Assembly (NCBI RefSeq): GCF_004369205.1
Contig: NZ_QFGA01000002.1
Span: 496,001 to 560,000 of the forward strand
Reading direction: 5' to 3'
Origin: Pelotomaculum schinkii
GTDB lineage: Bacteria > Bacillota > Desulfotomaculia > Desulfotomaculales > Pelotomaculaceae
DNA length: 64,000 nt
The translations under genes and the position numbers were made by a program. Shown one piece after another: positions 49,023 to 57,902 of the stretch (position 1 is the stretch's first letter; each line of letters begins with the position of its first letter). The notes under the pieces are model-generated. The model saw only the letters and a list, made by a program, of their open reading frames with translations. It did no database searches and had not been told where the DNA came from.

Positions 49023-50231
49023 TTAACGTATTTCGCTGATGTGTAAAAGGTGCCCCATTTTCTTTTGCTTGGTGCTGAGGTAAAAACTGTTGGACCTGCC
49101 CGGTTTAATTTCAATCGGTACCCGCTCTACAACTTCCAGGCCATGACCTTCCAGCCCGGCGATCTTGCGCGGGTTGTTGGTTATCAGCCTGATTTTTTTC
49201 AGTCCCAGATCGGCCAGGATTTGGGCGCCCAAACCGTAGTCCCTGAGGTCTGCCGGGAAGCCCAGGGCCAGGTTCGCTTCTACCGTATCCTTGCCTTTGT
49301 CCTGCAGGTTGTAGGCCCTGATTTTGTTAAGCAGGCCAATGCCGCGGCCTTCCTGCCTCATGTAAAGAAGTACGCCTGTGCCCTCCCCGGCGATCATCTC
49401 CATAGCGTGCCTCAGCTGGTCACCACAGTCACAACGGAGCGAGCCGAAAACGTCACCGGTCAAACATTCAGAGTGAACCCGTACCAACGGCGCTTCAACA
49501 TTTTGAAGATTGCCAATGACCAGGGCAAGATGCCCCTTTTGGTCCAAAAGGCTCTCGTAGGCGACTGCTGTAAATTCCCCGTATTTGGTCGGCAGCTTGG
49601 CCGTATCTACCTTGCGGATGAGTCGCTCGTTACGGCGCCTGTATTCAATTAAGTCAGCGACGGTGATGATTTTCAAGTCGTGTATGAGAGCGAACTCTAC
49701 CAGTTCCGGTGTCCTGGCCATGGTACCGTCTTCATTCATGATCTCGCAGATTACCCCGGCAGGATAAAGGCCGGCCATTTTGGCCAGGTCCACGATTGTC
49801 TCGGTATGTCCGGCCCGCCTTAGAACCCCTCCGTCTTTGGCGCGTAAAGGAAAAATATGGCCGGGCCGGCGCAGGTCGGTGGGCTTGGTGTCGGGGTCAA
49901 GCACGGCCCTGACCGTCATGGCCCTTTCATGGGCCGAAATACCGGTGGTAGTGTCCTTGGCGTCAATGGAGACGGTAAAAGCTGTTTCGTGGTTGTCGGT
50001 GTTGCGGGTGACCATGGCCGGCACTTCCAGTTCATCCAGGCGCTTGCCGTCAATGGGCAGGCAGACCAAGCCGCGGGCATTTGTCACCATGAAATTTATT
50101 GCCTCCGGTGTCACCTTTTCGGCGGCCATCATCAGGTCGCCTTCGTTCTCCCTGTCCTCATCGTCAACGGCGATAATCATTTTGCCCTGTCTGATATCTT
50201 CGATTGCCTCTGGTATGCTGCTGAATTTCAT
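49023..50231 (-). CDS. ribBA: bifunctional DHBP synthase / GTP cyclohydrolase II
   Basis: A 402-residue fusion. Residues 1-200 are the butanone-phosphate synthase domain ([40 protein letters not shown]). Residues 205-402 are GTP cyclohydrolase II with zinc ligands in [18 protein letters not shown] and the motif RQEGRGIGL. Together they supply both precursors for riboflavin. Both catalytic sites look complete. Third gene of the rib operon. Confidence 0.96.
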   Translation of the reverse strand: MKFSSIPEAIEDIRQGKMIIAVDDEDRENEGDLMMAAEKVTPEAINFMVTNARGLVCLPIDGKRLDELEVPAMVTRNTDNHETAFTVSIDAKDTTTGISAHERAMTVRAVLDPDTKPTDLRRPGHIFPLRAKDGGVLRRAGHTETIVDLAKMAGLYPAGVICEIMNEDGTMARTPELVEFALIHDLKIITVADLIEYRRRNERLIRKVDTAKLPTKYGEFTAVAYESLLDQKGHLALVIGNLQNVEAPLVRVHSECLTGDVFGSLRCDCGDQLRHAMEMIAGEGTGVLLYMRQEGRGIGLLNKIRAYNLQDKGKDTVEANLALGFPADLRDYGLGAQILADLGLKKIRLITNNPRKIAGLEGHGLEVVERVPIEIKPGRSNSFYLSTKQKKMGHLLHISEIR

Positions 50232-50249
50232 AACGTGCGCCTCCTTCGT

Positions 50250-50900
50250 TTATAAAAAGCCATGTTCGGTAAGAAAACTCATATTAAGCCTGGACTCCCT
50301 CCCGGCTTCCTCTTTGGGGGAGACCAGTTTTTCAACGTATTTTCCAATGATATCGGCTTCCAGATTGACCGTGTCCCCCACCCGTTTAAGGCCCAGTACG
50401 GTAGCATGAGCGGTGTGAGGGATCAGGGACACCCGAAAATATTCAGTTTCCAAATCAACCACGGTAAGGCTGGTTCCGTCAATGGCCACCGAGCCCTTTT
50501 TGATCATGTAGCGCATAATCTCTTTGGGCGCCCTGACCGTTACCAGAGTGGCGATGTCGTGTCTTTCCTGCCTGGTTATGGTCCCCACCCCGTCGATATG
50601 GCCGCTGACCAGGTGGCCGCCAAGCCTGTCCCCCAGGCGCAAAGCCCGTTCCAGGTTGACCTTGTCTCCGCTGTGCAAGAGGCCGAGGTTGGTTTTGTCC
50701 AGCGTCTCCGCCATGACGTCGGCGGTAAACCGGCCGGTTTCAAAACGAACAGCCGTCAGGCATACTCCGTTAACAGCGATGCTGTCGCCGACCTGACTGC
50801 CCTGCAAAACTTTTTCTGCCTCTATGACCAGCTGGGCAGAATCAGAGCCGCGCCTGATGCTGCGCAGAGTCCCGATTTCCTCAATGATCCCGGTAAACAA
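50250..50900 (-). CDS. ribE: riboflavin synthase, alpha chain
   Basis: 216 residues composed of two homologous lumazine-binding halves: MFTGIIEEIG ... VNGVCLTAV, and HLVSGHIDGVG ... IDGTSLTVV. It dismutates two molecules of dimethylribityllumazine to riboflavin. It lies two bases after ribD and 18 bases before ribBA, firmly within the operon. Confidence 0.95.
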   Translation of the reverse strand: MFTGIIEEIGTLRSIRRGSDSAQLVIEAEKVLQGSQVGDSIAVNGVCLTAVRFETGRFTADVMAETLDKTNLGLLHSGDKVNLERALRLGDRLGGHLVSGHIDGVGTITRQERHDIATLVTVRAPKEIMRYMIKKGSVAIDGTSLTVVDLETEYFRVSLIPHTAHATVLGLKRVGDTVNLEADIIGKYVEKLVSPKEEAGRESRLNMSFLTEHGFL

Positions 50901-50902
50901 AT

Positions 50903-52003
50903 CTATCCACCTCGATATTTAAAATACCCCTCCAGGTAAAAATCCTTACCCAGTCGCCTCATCTTAACCCGTTCCAATTCCGGAGCCTCTGCCGGGTCGT
51001 CAACGCCAAACCCGCCAACCGGGCCGGGCGCCTCGCTCCCGCCGATAATTTTCGGGGCGATGAACCAGGCCGCTTTGTCGAGAATCCCGGCCTCGAGGGC
51101 GGAGCCGTGCACACCGGCTCCTCCTTCGATCAGGACCGAGGTAATCTCCCTTGCGCCCAAGAGCTTCATTAACGCAGGCAGGTCGACACGGGGTCCCTCA
51201 CTAACCACCAGCACTTCCGCCCCTGCTCCCCGTAATGCCGCAATACGCTCAAAAGGAGCTTCTTTGGTCACGGCAATAATGGTGGGGGCCTCTGAACTCT
51301 GGTTTAAAACCTTCGCCCCCGGAGGAGTACGGCCCCTGCTGTCAAGCACAACCCGCACCGGGTCACGGCCTCTACCACCCGGCAAGCGGGTAGTCAGAGC
51401 AGGGTCGTCGGCCAAAATCGTGCCGATGCCGACCAGGATAGCGTCGTACCTGTCTCTCAGCAGATGGCCGTAAGCCCTCGCTTCGGGGCCGGTAATCCAC
51501 CTGGACTTGCCTGAACGGGTGGCAATCTTGCCGTCAAGGCTGACAGCAGCCTTGGCCACTACAAAAGGCAGCCGTGTGGCTATGTATTTGAGAAAGACCT
51601 CATTTAACCGGCGGGCCTCTTCTTCCATTACTCCAAGTGTCACGCTGATCCCGGCTTCTTCAAGCCTTTTCAAACCTTTCCCGGCTACAAGAGGGTTGGG
51701 ATCGGCCATGGCGACAACCGCCCTGGCAATACCGGCCTGGATTACCGCCTCGGAACAGGGACCGGTGCGTCCGTAATGACAGCAGGGTTCCAGGGTCACA
51801 TAGATGGTAGCTCCCCTGGCCTCTGACCCGGCCTCTCTTAGAGCATGGATTTCCGCGTGAGGCGTACCGGCCTTCTGGTGGAAACCGCGTCCCACAATAT
51901 TGCCGTCTTTAACGACCACAGCTCCCACCATGGGATTGGGACTGGTCCGGCCCCGCGCCCTGGCCGCTAACTTGAGGGCTAATTTCATATAGCTTTTGTC
52001 CAT
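50903..52003 (-). CDS. ribD: bifunctional diaminohydroxyphosphoribosylaminopyrimidine deaminase / reductase
   Basis: 366 residues from the ATG at 52003; an earlier in-frame GTG at 52021 overlaps the ribosome binding site. N-terminal deaminase: HAEIHALREAG and PCCHYGRTGPC bind zinc. C-terminal reductase: KAAVSLDGKIATRSGKSRWITG, DAILVGIGTILADDP, and LIEGGAGVHGSAL. First gene of the operon, about 40 bases after the riboswitch terminator. Confidence 0.95.
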   Translation of the reverse strand: MDKSYMKLALKLAARARGRTSPNPMVGAVVVKDGNIVGRGFHQKAGTPHAEIHALREAGSEARGATIYVTLEPCCHYGRTGPCSEAVIQAGIARAVVAMADPNPLVAGKGLKRLEEAGISVTLGVMEEEARRLNEVFLKYIATRLPFVVAKAAVSLDGKIATRSGKSRWITGPEARAYGHLLRDRYDAILVGIGTILADDPALTTRLPGGRGRDPVRVVLDSRGRTPPGAKVLNQSSEAPTIIAVTKEAPFERIAALRGAGAEVLVVSEGPRVDLPALMKLLGAREITSVLIEGGAGVHGSALEAGILDKAAWFIAPKIIGGSEAPGPVGGFGVDDPAEAPELERVKMRRLGKDFYLEGYFKYRGG

Positions 52004-52040
52004 ATTAATATAGAGCCTCACTGTTATTATAAAGGGTCGT

Positions 52041-52075
52041 AAAAAAGCCCTGAGCTCGTCGCCTCAGGGCTTTTT
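52041..52075 (-). terminator. terminator controlled by the FMN riboswitch
   Basis: Read on the minus strand: AAAAAGCCCTGAG, seven-base loop, CTCAGGGCTTTTTT. It lies between the riboswitch and ribD, so FMN binding would favour it and stop transcription of ribDEBAH. Confidence 0.85.
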
Positions 52076-52129
52076 GGACAATAAAGGAAAACAGACCCGG
52101 AAAAAGTCTTTTCTCGCGGCCGGCTTCCA

Positions 52130-52251
52130 CCTTCTCCCATCCAGACTTTACTGTCGGCCCCGGCATCTCACCGGATCAGCCCCATGCAAGGGCTCGCGGG
52201 CTCGGCTTGGCAGCCATACCGCCGGTAGGGAATTACACCCGTCCCTGAAGG
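52130..52251 (-). promoter_or_regulatory. FMN riboswitch (RFN element)
   Basis: The minus strand shows the conserved core in order: CTTCAGGGACGGGTGTAATT, CCCTACCGGCGGTA, a variable P4 arm with GAGCCCGCGAGCCC, GATCCGGTGAGATGCCGGGG, and CCGACAGTAAAGTCTGGATGGG. These are the invariant joining segments of RFN elements. It senses FMN and controls the downstream rib operon through the terminator at 52041-52075. Confidence 0.95.
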
Positions 52252-52341
52252 TCCACCGTATTCACTTATAGTGTTATTATATGAGACATTCTGTCGAATG
52301 TCAACAGTAAGCAATTCGATAAGGCCTATAGTCTGATTGTA

Positions 52342-52758
52342 TCATATTTTGTGTTTTGCCGAAAGGATGCTGGAGATATATTCCAAAAGCTCTGTGGTAA
52401 GATGCTCAATTTTAGCGTTTAATTGGTTGCGCTCCAAGACCATCCTGGCGAGACGCTCCTGCATTTCCTTGACCACCTTATATTGGCCGGATTCAGCCAG
52501 GTAATCCCGCGCCGCCTCTACAGAATTTACATGCACACCTGCCCCCGGCAGTACCCTCACTACGTCCGCCTCCTGCAGCAGGGTCAGAGCCCGGCGCACG
52601 GTTTCCGGTGAGACATTATAAAGGCCGGACAGAGTGGATCGTCCTGAGATTTTCTGACCCTCTTTGTAGTCACCCTTAAGCACTCTCTCCGCAATATCCA
52701 TGGCAATGGTGATATAGCGGGCGGTATGCAGGGGTGATGTTGTGTTCCCGTTTTCCAT
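52342..52758 (-). CDS. GntR-family transcriptional regulator with coiled-coil C-terminus
   Basis: 138 residues. N-terminal GntR winged helix: ITIAMDIAERVLKGDYKEGQKISGRSTLSG (helices 1-2) and NVSPETVRRALTLLQEADVVRVLPGAGVHV (recognition helix and wing). The C-terminal 55 residues are a heptad-like helix (VVKEMQERLARMVLERNQLNAKIEHL), so it probably dimerises by a coiled coil instead of a ligand domain, as in small YtrA-like regulators. It is divergent from the secreted propeller protein gene 190 bases away, a possible target. No operator was identified. Confidence 0.82.
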   Translation of the reverse strand: MENGNTTSPLHTARYITIAMDIAERVLKGDYKEGQKISGRSTLSGLYNVSPETVRRALTLLQEADVVRVLPGAGVHVNSVEAARDYLAESGQYKVVKEMQERLARMVLERNQLNAKIEHLTTELLEYISSILSAKHKI

Positions 52759-52947
52759 TACTCACCTTTCCTTTTATTTTAAAAATCCGTATTAAATTAT
52801 ACAGCCAATTAAGGCAAAAAAATAGCTATATTTTTACTTTGGTGTTAAAAAGCTGCCAGCCGGATAAAGAATTAATTCCAGCAGCTTGAACCAAACCATT
52901 GCGCCCGTTGTCTAACAGATAAAACCATTTAAAGTGAGGTTCTTTTC

Positions 52948-55335
52948 ATGAAAAAACTGTTACCTGTCGGAGTCCTGGTCCTGGCCCTCACTGCGGCAAT
53001 CATATTAAACCAGCAGCGGGGCGCAAGCGCGGCGCCGGACCATAACGCCAGCTTTGTGGTTAATCAGGCGACATTCATAGCAGACGGGCAGGCCAGAGCA
53101 ATGGACGTAGTTCCCTTTGTTGAGGGCAACCGCACTTACGTCCCGGCGCGCTACCTGGCCTACGCCCTGGGTATCCCGGAGAACGGTGTCATTTGGGACG
53201 CTCTTAACCAATCAGCAACCCTCACTTCCACAGATGGGAAAACAATCATCATTACCGTTGGACGGGCGGTCCTGACCGTGGACGGCAGTGAACAGGCTAT
53301 AGATGCGCCTCCCCTCCTCAAGGAAGGGCGGATATTTCTGCCGGTCAGATGGTTGGCGCAAGCCCTGGGGTATGAGGTGGGTTGGGATGAGGCCACCTCG
53401 ACCGTTCTGGTGGGTCCGCCCGGCAGTATAGCGCATAAACCGGCTAATGAAGCCGCGCCTCTACCCTCCATAGGCTCCTACGAAAACTTAAAAGACCTGC
53501 TGGCAAATGCACAGTCACGCAGCGGAGGCTTTTACAACGAAGTTCTTGTTGATCAGGCCCTCACGTTAAGGGCGCCGCAGTCTGCCAACCAAAAAGCTGA
53601 ATCTTCGGCAACCGGGGCCGCCGCCCCGCAGTCTGACGCCGATTATTCTAAAACCAATATTCAGGTTGAGGGTGTGGACGAAGCGGATATCGTCAAAACC
53701 GACGGAGTCTACATCTACCAGGTTAACCGGGAGCGGGTAGTGGTCACCAGGGCGCAGCCCGCCGCAGATATGACGGTGGCCGGCACCCTCGACTTTACCG
53801 GCAAGGACTTTTCTCCCCTGGAGATGTATGTGGATGCAAAATACCTGGTGGTGATCGGGACCACCCACAGCCAGGTGTACGAGCCCATGTATAAGGATGA
53901 AAGACAGAAAAGAATCGGGATTATGCCCCCTTACTCCCGGAATACGGTCAAGGCTATCATTTACAACATCGAGGATAAGTCCGGTATTAAACAACTGCGC
54001 GAACTGGAGCTGAACGGCAGCTACATATCCTCGCGCAAGATCGGGTCATCCTTTTACCTGGTCACCAACCAGCACCTCTATTATTCCCCGGGGAGTGAAA
54101 TTGAAAACCCCAGGCCTTTATACCGCGACACAGCGGTAAAGGACAGCTTCATCGAAATCGACTATCCCAACATAAAATGCTTTCCTGATTTCATCCAGCC
54201 AGGTTACCTGCTCGTGGCCGGGATCAATTTGGACCAACCGGATCAGGAAGCCAGTGTCTCCAGTTACCTGGGTTCCGGCGATAATATCTACGCCTCCACC
54301 GCAAACCTCTACGTCGCGGTGACCGGATACCGGCAATTTAAAGAAGCAGACCAGGAACTGCTGCCGGCGCCCTATAGCAGCAATGTCACCAGAATTTACA
54401 GGTTTACGCTCAGTGAAGGCCGGGTGAGCTACGCGGCTAAAGGAGAGGCGCCGGGCCATATCCTGAACCAGTTTTCCATGGATGAGCACCTCGGCAATTT
54501 CAGGATCGCCACTACCCAGGGTGATATTTGGCGGACCGACCAATATACCTCCCGTAACAATGTCTTCATCATGGATGAAAACCTTAACATTACCGGCAGG
54601 CTGGAAAACATCGCGCCCGGTGAAAAGATTTATTCCGCAAGGTTTATCGGTGATCGCGGGTACCTGGTAACTTTCAAAACCGTAGACCCGTTCTTTGTGC
54701 TGGATTTAAAAGATCCGGGCAACCCCGCCATCCTCGGCGCCCTGAAGATACCGGGCTATAGTGACTACCTCCACCCGTACGACGAAAACCACGTCATCGG
54801 ATTCGGCAAGGACACGGTCGAGCTAAGCGGCGGCAACGCTTTCAGCGCAGACGAGAGCATGGCGTTCTACACAGGCATGAAAATGGCGCTTTTTGATGTG
54901 ACCGATGTCAATAACCCGGTTGAGATGTTCAGGGAAACAATCGGAGACAGGGGCACGGACTCCGAGCTCCTGCACAACCATAAAGCGCTGTTGTTTGACA
55001 AAGACAAAAACCTGCTGGCTTTCCCGGTCAGGGTGATGGTTGTGGACGATAGCCAGGCGGCGCCTGACAGCGCAATACCCCAGTACGGGACCTTCGCCTT
55101 CCAGGGGGCGTATGTTTACAACCTGGATTTGACCCACGGCTTTTCCATGAAAGGGAAGATTACCCACCTTTCTGCGGAAGACTACCTTAAAGCAGGCAAT
55201 TACTGGTATGACAGCGACAAGAACGTTGCACGCATCCTCTATATCAATGACGACCTTTACACGTTATCCAACAGTTATATCGCGGCGAACCGGCTGGATG
55301 ACCTTCAGGAGATAAAACGGCTTGAGATTAAATAA
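52948..55335 (+). CDS. secreted beta-propeller protein with copper-amine-oxidase-like N-terminal domain
   Basis: A 795-residue exported protein. Signal peptide residues 1-30. A copper amine oxidase N-terminal-like pair of repeats lies at about 35-165 (VVPFVEGNRTYVPARYLAYALG; PPLLKEGRIFLPVRWLAQALGY), a wall-associated module common in Clostridia. After a linker comes a C-terminal beta-propeller domain, announced by SKTNIQVEGVDEADIVKTDGVYIYQV, the hallmark of the Beta_propel family distantly related to WD40. Function unknown; probably a cell-surface scaffold. AGTGAGGTTC precedes the ATG. Confidence 0.88.
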   Translation: MKKLLPVGVLVLALTAAIILNQQRGASAAPDHNASFVVNQATFIADGQARAMDVVPFVEGNRTYVPARYLAYALGIPENGVIWDALNQSATLTSTDGKTIIITVGRAVLTVDGSEQAIDAPPLLKEGRIFLPVRWLAQALGYEVGWDEATSTVLVGPPGSIAHKPANEAAPLPSIGSYENLKDLLANAQSRSGGFYNEVLVDQALTLRAPQSANQKAESSATGAAAPQSDADYSKTNIQVEGVDEADIVKTDGVYIYQVNRERVVVTRAQPAADMTVAGTLDFTGKDFSPLEMYVDAKYLVVIGTTHSQVYEPMYKDERQKRIGIMPPYSRNTVKAIIYNIEDKSGIKQLRELELNGSYISSRKIGSSFYLVTNQHLYYSPGSEIENPRPLYRDTAVKDSFIEIDYPNIKCFPDFIQPGYLLVAGINLDQPDQEASVSSYLGSGDNIYASTANLYVAVTGYRQFKEADQELLPAPYSSNVTRIYRFTLSEGRVSYAAKGEAPGHILNQFSMDEHLGNFRIATTQGDIWRTDQYTSRNNVFIMDENLNITGRLENIAPGEKIYSARFIGDRGYLVTFKTVDPFFVLDLKDPGNPAILGALKIPGYSDYLHPYDENHVIGFGKDTVELSGGNAFSADESMAFYTGMKMALFDVTDVNNPVEMFRETIGDRGTDSELLHNHKALLFDKDKNLLAFPVRVMVVDDSQAAPDSAIPQYGTFAFQGAYVYNLDLTHGFSMKGKITHLSAEDYLKAGNYWYDSDKNVARILYINDDLYTLSNSYIAANRLDDLQEIKRLEIK

Positions 55336-55360
55336 CAGCATAGCTTTCGTTTATAGAGAA

Positions 55361-55392
55361 CAAGCGCCGGGGTTAATCACCCCCGGCGCTTG
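55361..55392. terminator. bidirectional terminator between convergent genes
   Basis: CAAGCGCCGGGG (55361-55372) and CCCCGGCGCTTG (55381-55392), a perfect 12-base stem with an eight-base loop between the propeller gene and the radical SAM gene. Confidence 0.75.
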
Positions 55393-55396
55393 CAAC

Positions 55397-56659
55397 TTAA
55401 AATTTGCCGCCTGACAAATAACTCTGGGCACCCATGCGTATCATTTTTGACAGCCTCTTGGTTTCCTGGCAAACCACCCAGAACAGACAGTTTTCCTCGG
55501 ATGCGGTAAAATGGTCACCGGTCTGCTCAAAGTTTACGGCGTAGCAACCCCCGCTGCATTTCCTTGTACACTGCTTACAGTGCCTCGGCTGCCTGGTGAT
55601 TGGATTGCGAAAAGGTTCCAGCATATTAACATCAACACCGGTATTGACATTGCCGGCTATATATTTACCTTCCGCACTGGTCAATCCCAGCAGTTTTGAA
55701 CAGGGACTTACATCCCCGTTGGGCGCCACGGCCAATGAGGTACTGCCGGCACGGCAGCCCCACCCTGTGTACTCATTCTCATCCTTTTCAAATTCCTCTA
55801 TAAATATGGGGATTCCCCTGTGTTTTAACTCATGGTAGTCCCTAAGTATATCTACGAGGTTAAGCCCGTACTGCCTGATCTGCTCTTTACTCCAGCACAT
55901 TGCGCCCTGAGCCGGAGCAATAATAAACTGGTTGACACCCAAACCCACCAACTGCTTGAAATCGTCTCTCATATCGCTTATGGCCTCGGTGCTGACAGTC
56001 ATCCTCACACCAAGCCAGGGCTGGTACATTTTTATGAGCGGTATCATTTCAGCGATTTTATGCCATGTACCCTTGCCGCTCTTCGTCCTGCGGTAGCGGT
56101 CGTGGGTTTTTTCCCCACCGTCCATGCTTAAAAGCATGTTGATTTTATTTATGGCAAAATATTTTAGGATTTCTTCGTTGATCAGCGTCCCGTTGGTGGT
56201 AACGGACCAGGTGACAGTAAGGCTGCGCTTTCCCGCAGCCGCCTGGGCATAGGGTACAATTTGTTTAATTAAATCAAACTCCAGGAGGGGCTCGCCGCCG
56301 ATTAATGTTATGTTTACCGCCGGAAATGCCGCCCGCTCCAGCAGGAGGTCAATTGCATTTTTAGCTGTAGTCAGGGTCATTCTTTCCAGGGGGTCTTTTT
56401 CATGAATAAAGCAATAGGCGCAGGTTAAGTTGCAATTAAAGGTCAAATTCAACTCAATAGCAGCCAGGCCAAGTTTTCTCTTGGCCAGTTCTTTCTCCAC
56501 AATATTGACGAGTTTTCCGGCATCCTCCGGTCCTATGAAAAATTTTGCCTGCAAAACCCCGGTTAAATCCAGGGGAGAGTAAACCGGATTTGTTCCGGTG
56601 TACTCTCCGATAAAGTCAACGATATGGTTTAACCAACCGCCCCGGCTTTTTTTACTCAT
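55397..56659 (-). CDS. radical SAM/SPASM peptide-modifying enzyme
   Basis: 420 residues. Radical SAM cluster Cys76, Cys80, Cys83 (NCNLTCAYCF), glycine-rich SAM-binding loop LIGGEPLLEFD and WSVTTNGTLIN. The C-terminal SPASM domain is rich in Cys (302, 320, 361, 364, 368, 372, 391, 397), enough for two auxiliary 4Fe-4S clusters (CRAGSTSLAVAPNGDVSPC; CKQCTRKCSGGCY). An N-terminal domain of about 65 residues could be the peptide-binding part. It resembles the Cys-rich peptide maturases (thioether-forming) of Clostridia. The gene begins two bases after the Cys-rich repeat protein, its evident substrate candidate. Confidence 0.88.
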   Translation of the reverse strand: MSKKSRGGWLNHIVDFIGEYTGTNPVYSPLDLTGVLQAKFFIGPEDAGKLVNIVEKELAKRKLGLAAIELNLTFNCNLTCAYCFIHEKDPLERMTLTTAKNAIDLLLERAAFPAVNITLIGGEPLLEFDLIKQIVPYAQAAAGKRSLTVTWSVTTNGTLINEEILKYFAINKINMLLSMDGGEKTHDRYRRTKSGKGTWHKIAEMIPLIKMYQPWLGVRMTVSTEAISDMRDDFKQLVGLGVNQFIIAPAQGAMCWSKEQIRQYGLNLVDILRDYHELKHRGIPIFIEEFEKDENEYTGWGCRAGSTSLAVAPNGDVSPCSKLLGLTSAEGKYIAGNVNTGVDVNMLEPFRNPITRQPRHCKQCTRKCSGGCYAVNFEQTGDHFTASEENCLFWVVCQETKRLSKMIRMGAQSYLSGGKF

Positions 56660-56661
56660 AA

Positions 56662-57591
56662 CTATTCCTTGTGATCTTTATTTTGCTTATGCACAGCAAA
56701 GTCAGCAGGCGGCAGGGGCGGTTCCTGAGACTTTGTTCCTGTCATTGGCGCCACACCTATAAACTGCTGGCCCGGGCAAACAAATCCGCCTGGAACGCCG
56801 CATTGCGAACCGCCGAAGACAAAGGGACTGCAGGGCTGCCCAAATACGAAAGGACTGCACGGCTGTCCGAACTGGAAGGGACCGCAGGGTAGTCCGAATT
56901 GGAAGGGACCACACGGCTGCCCGAATTGGAAGGGGCCGCAGGGCTGCCCGAACTGGAAGGGGCCACAGAAGAAGATGGGACATGCTCCGCCACCGGATGG
57001 GAAACTAGGCACATAGCTGCCCGGGCAGGCAAACGAGAAAGTACAGGTATCCGGGGGCCTGCAGATATAGCTCCTGGCGCAGGAGAAACCGGGGAAGCCG
57101 GTGCAGGCGATCTCAGCTTTAGGCGCTTCACCGGCATACGTTTGCCCGCTTCCCTGCGGCCCTGCAAAGCCGTAGAACTGTGCGCTCCCACAACCAAAGG
57201 TAATGGGGCACTGAGAACCTCCCTGGGAGGGCGCGTAGCCGCCCGGGCAGCCAAAGGCGCTTGTGCAGAAATCCGGCGGCCTGCAGATGTACGATTGCCG
57301 GCAGTTGAATTGGAAACCGGAACAGGCGATTTGAACCTGAAGTTTATCCTTTAGCTGTTGGGCTAATTGCTCCATATCCTCCCCGGTTAAAGATCGCTTC
57401 AAAGTGTCCCAGATAATTTGAACAGCGCTGACAGGGATGATCCCGACTCCCTCTTCTGTTTCCATACGTAATAAAGTTTCATCTACTGCTACAATGGTCC
57501 CGCCTATTATTCTTCCGTTAACCAGTTCAAGAACAATTTTTTTCCCTTGACTGGCTTTCAATTGTTCCAACAAGTTGAGCCACTCCTTCAA
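56662..57591 (-). CDS. Cys-rich repeat protein, candidate substrate of the adjacent radical SAM enzyme
   Basis: 309 residues in four parts. (1) Residues 1-85: an Sm-like/DUF2642-type segment (KKIVLELVNGRIIGGTIVAV) resembling small spore-coat-associated proteins. (2) Two imperfect Cys-rich repeats, 88-135 and 161-210, sharing RSYICRPPDxCT and ACPGxY, with Cys spaced C-x6-7-C-x5-C-x5-C. (3) Six tandem nine-residue units C-[GS]-P-F-[QV]-F-G-x-P at 209-262. (4) A Pro-rich tail and polar end. I do not recognise a described family for the whole. Position directly ahead of the radical SAM/SPASM gene suggests Cys thioether formation. The Sm-like start could act as leader or recruit it to the spore or cell surface. 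Confidence 0.82.
   Translation of the reverse strand: MKEWLNLLEQLKASQGKKIVLELVNGRIIGGTIVAVDETLLRMETEEGVGIIPVSAVQIIWDTLKRSLTGEDMEQLAQQLKDKLQVQIACSGFQFNCRQSYICRPPDFCTSAFGCPGGYAPSQGGSQCPITFGCGSAQFYGFAGPQGSGQTYAGEAPKAEIACTGFPGFSCARSYICRPPDTCTFSFACPGSYVPSFPSGGGACPIFFCGPFQFGQPCGPFQFGQPCGPFQFGLPCGPFQFGQPCSPFVFGQPCSPFVFGGSQCGVPGGFVCPGQQFIGVAPMTGTKSQEPPLPPADFAVHKQNKDHKE
56806..56967 (-). repeat. six tandem 27-bp units encoding Cys-Gly-Pro-Phe repeats
   Basis: Within the Cys-rich protein, the unit Cys-Gly/Ser-Pro-Phe-Gln/Val-Phe-Gly-x-Pro is repeated six times without spacers (Cys at 209, 218, 227, 236, 245, 254). The first four units are nearly identical, and the last two use Ser and Val. This points to recent unit duplication and possible length variation between strains. 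Confidence 0.9.
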
Positions 57592-57902
57592 ATAAATTCA
57601 TCCTTCTGCCAGAATATGTTTGCAGCTATGATTTGGTGTAGGATAGTCGCCATGCCGGCAGCGGCGCCACGTATCATGAAAACACCAGCGATTTAGGTGC
57701 GATTTTAATCGCACACGGCGCGCCAGCGCCAAACTCGTGTGGCTAATGTCATATTTGCGCAAATGAATTCGCACCCACATTTTTGGGATATCGCTCCATA
57801 TGCTTAACACATTTTCAGAGTTGGATGGATTACTATTGCATTGTTTTAAGTGCAAAAAAAATACACCCGGTGGGTGTGTAATCAAATACTATGGTTGCGT
57901 AA
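57592..57902. other. intergenic region containing a REP/MITE-like repeat
   Basis: About 310 bases upstream of the Cys-rich gene. The only structure is the repeat at 57693-57780. Near 57880-57915 the sequence AATCAAATACTATGG occurs twice about 20 bases apart, just after the end of the kinase-phosphatase gene. No promoter for the Cys-rich gene could be picked with confidence. Confidence 0.4.
57693..57780. repeat. REP/MITE-like repeat, copy B
   Basis: One end forms the hairpin GTGCGATTTTAATCGCAC after TTAG; the other reads AATGAATTCGCACCCACAT. The two ends are arranged as in copy A at 46210-46305, reversed. The ends are partly complementary (GGTGCGAxTT / AATTCGCACC), as expected for a small element mobilised in trans. 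Confidence 0.6.

Noticed and set aside
56806-56967. CRISPR-like array because of regular 27-bp periodicity
   Set aside because: Units are contiguous without spacers and are in coding phase; they encode a protein repeat. No cas genes are present anywhere in the window.
56757-57354. Long plus-strand and alternate-frame reading frames opposite the Cys-rich gene
   Set aside because: They arise from the repetitive, GC-rich coding strand, have no ribosome binding sites and show low-complexity shadows of the repeat.
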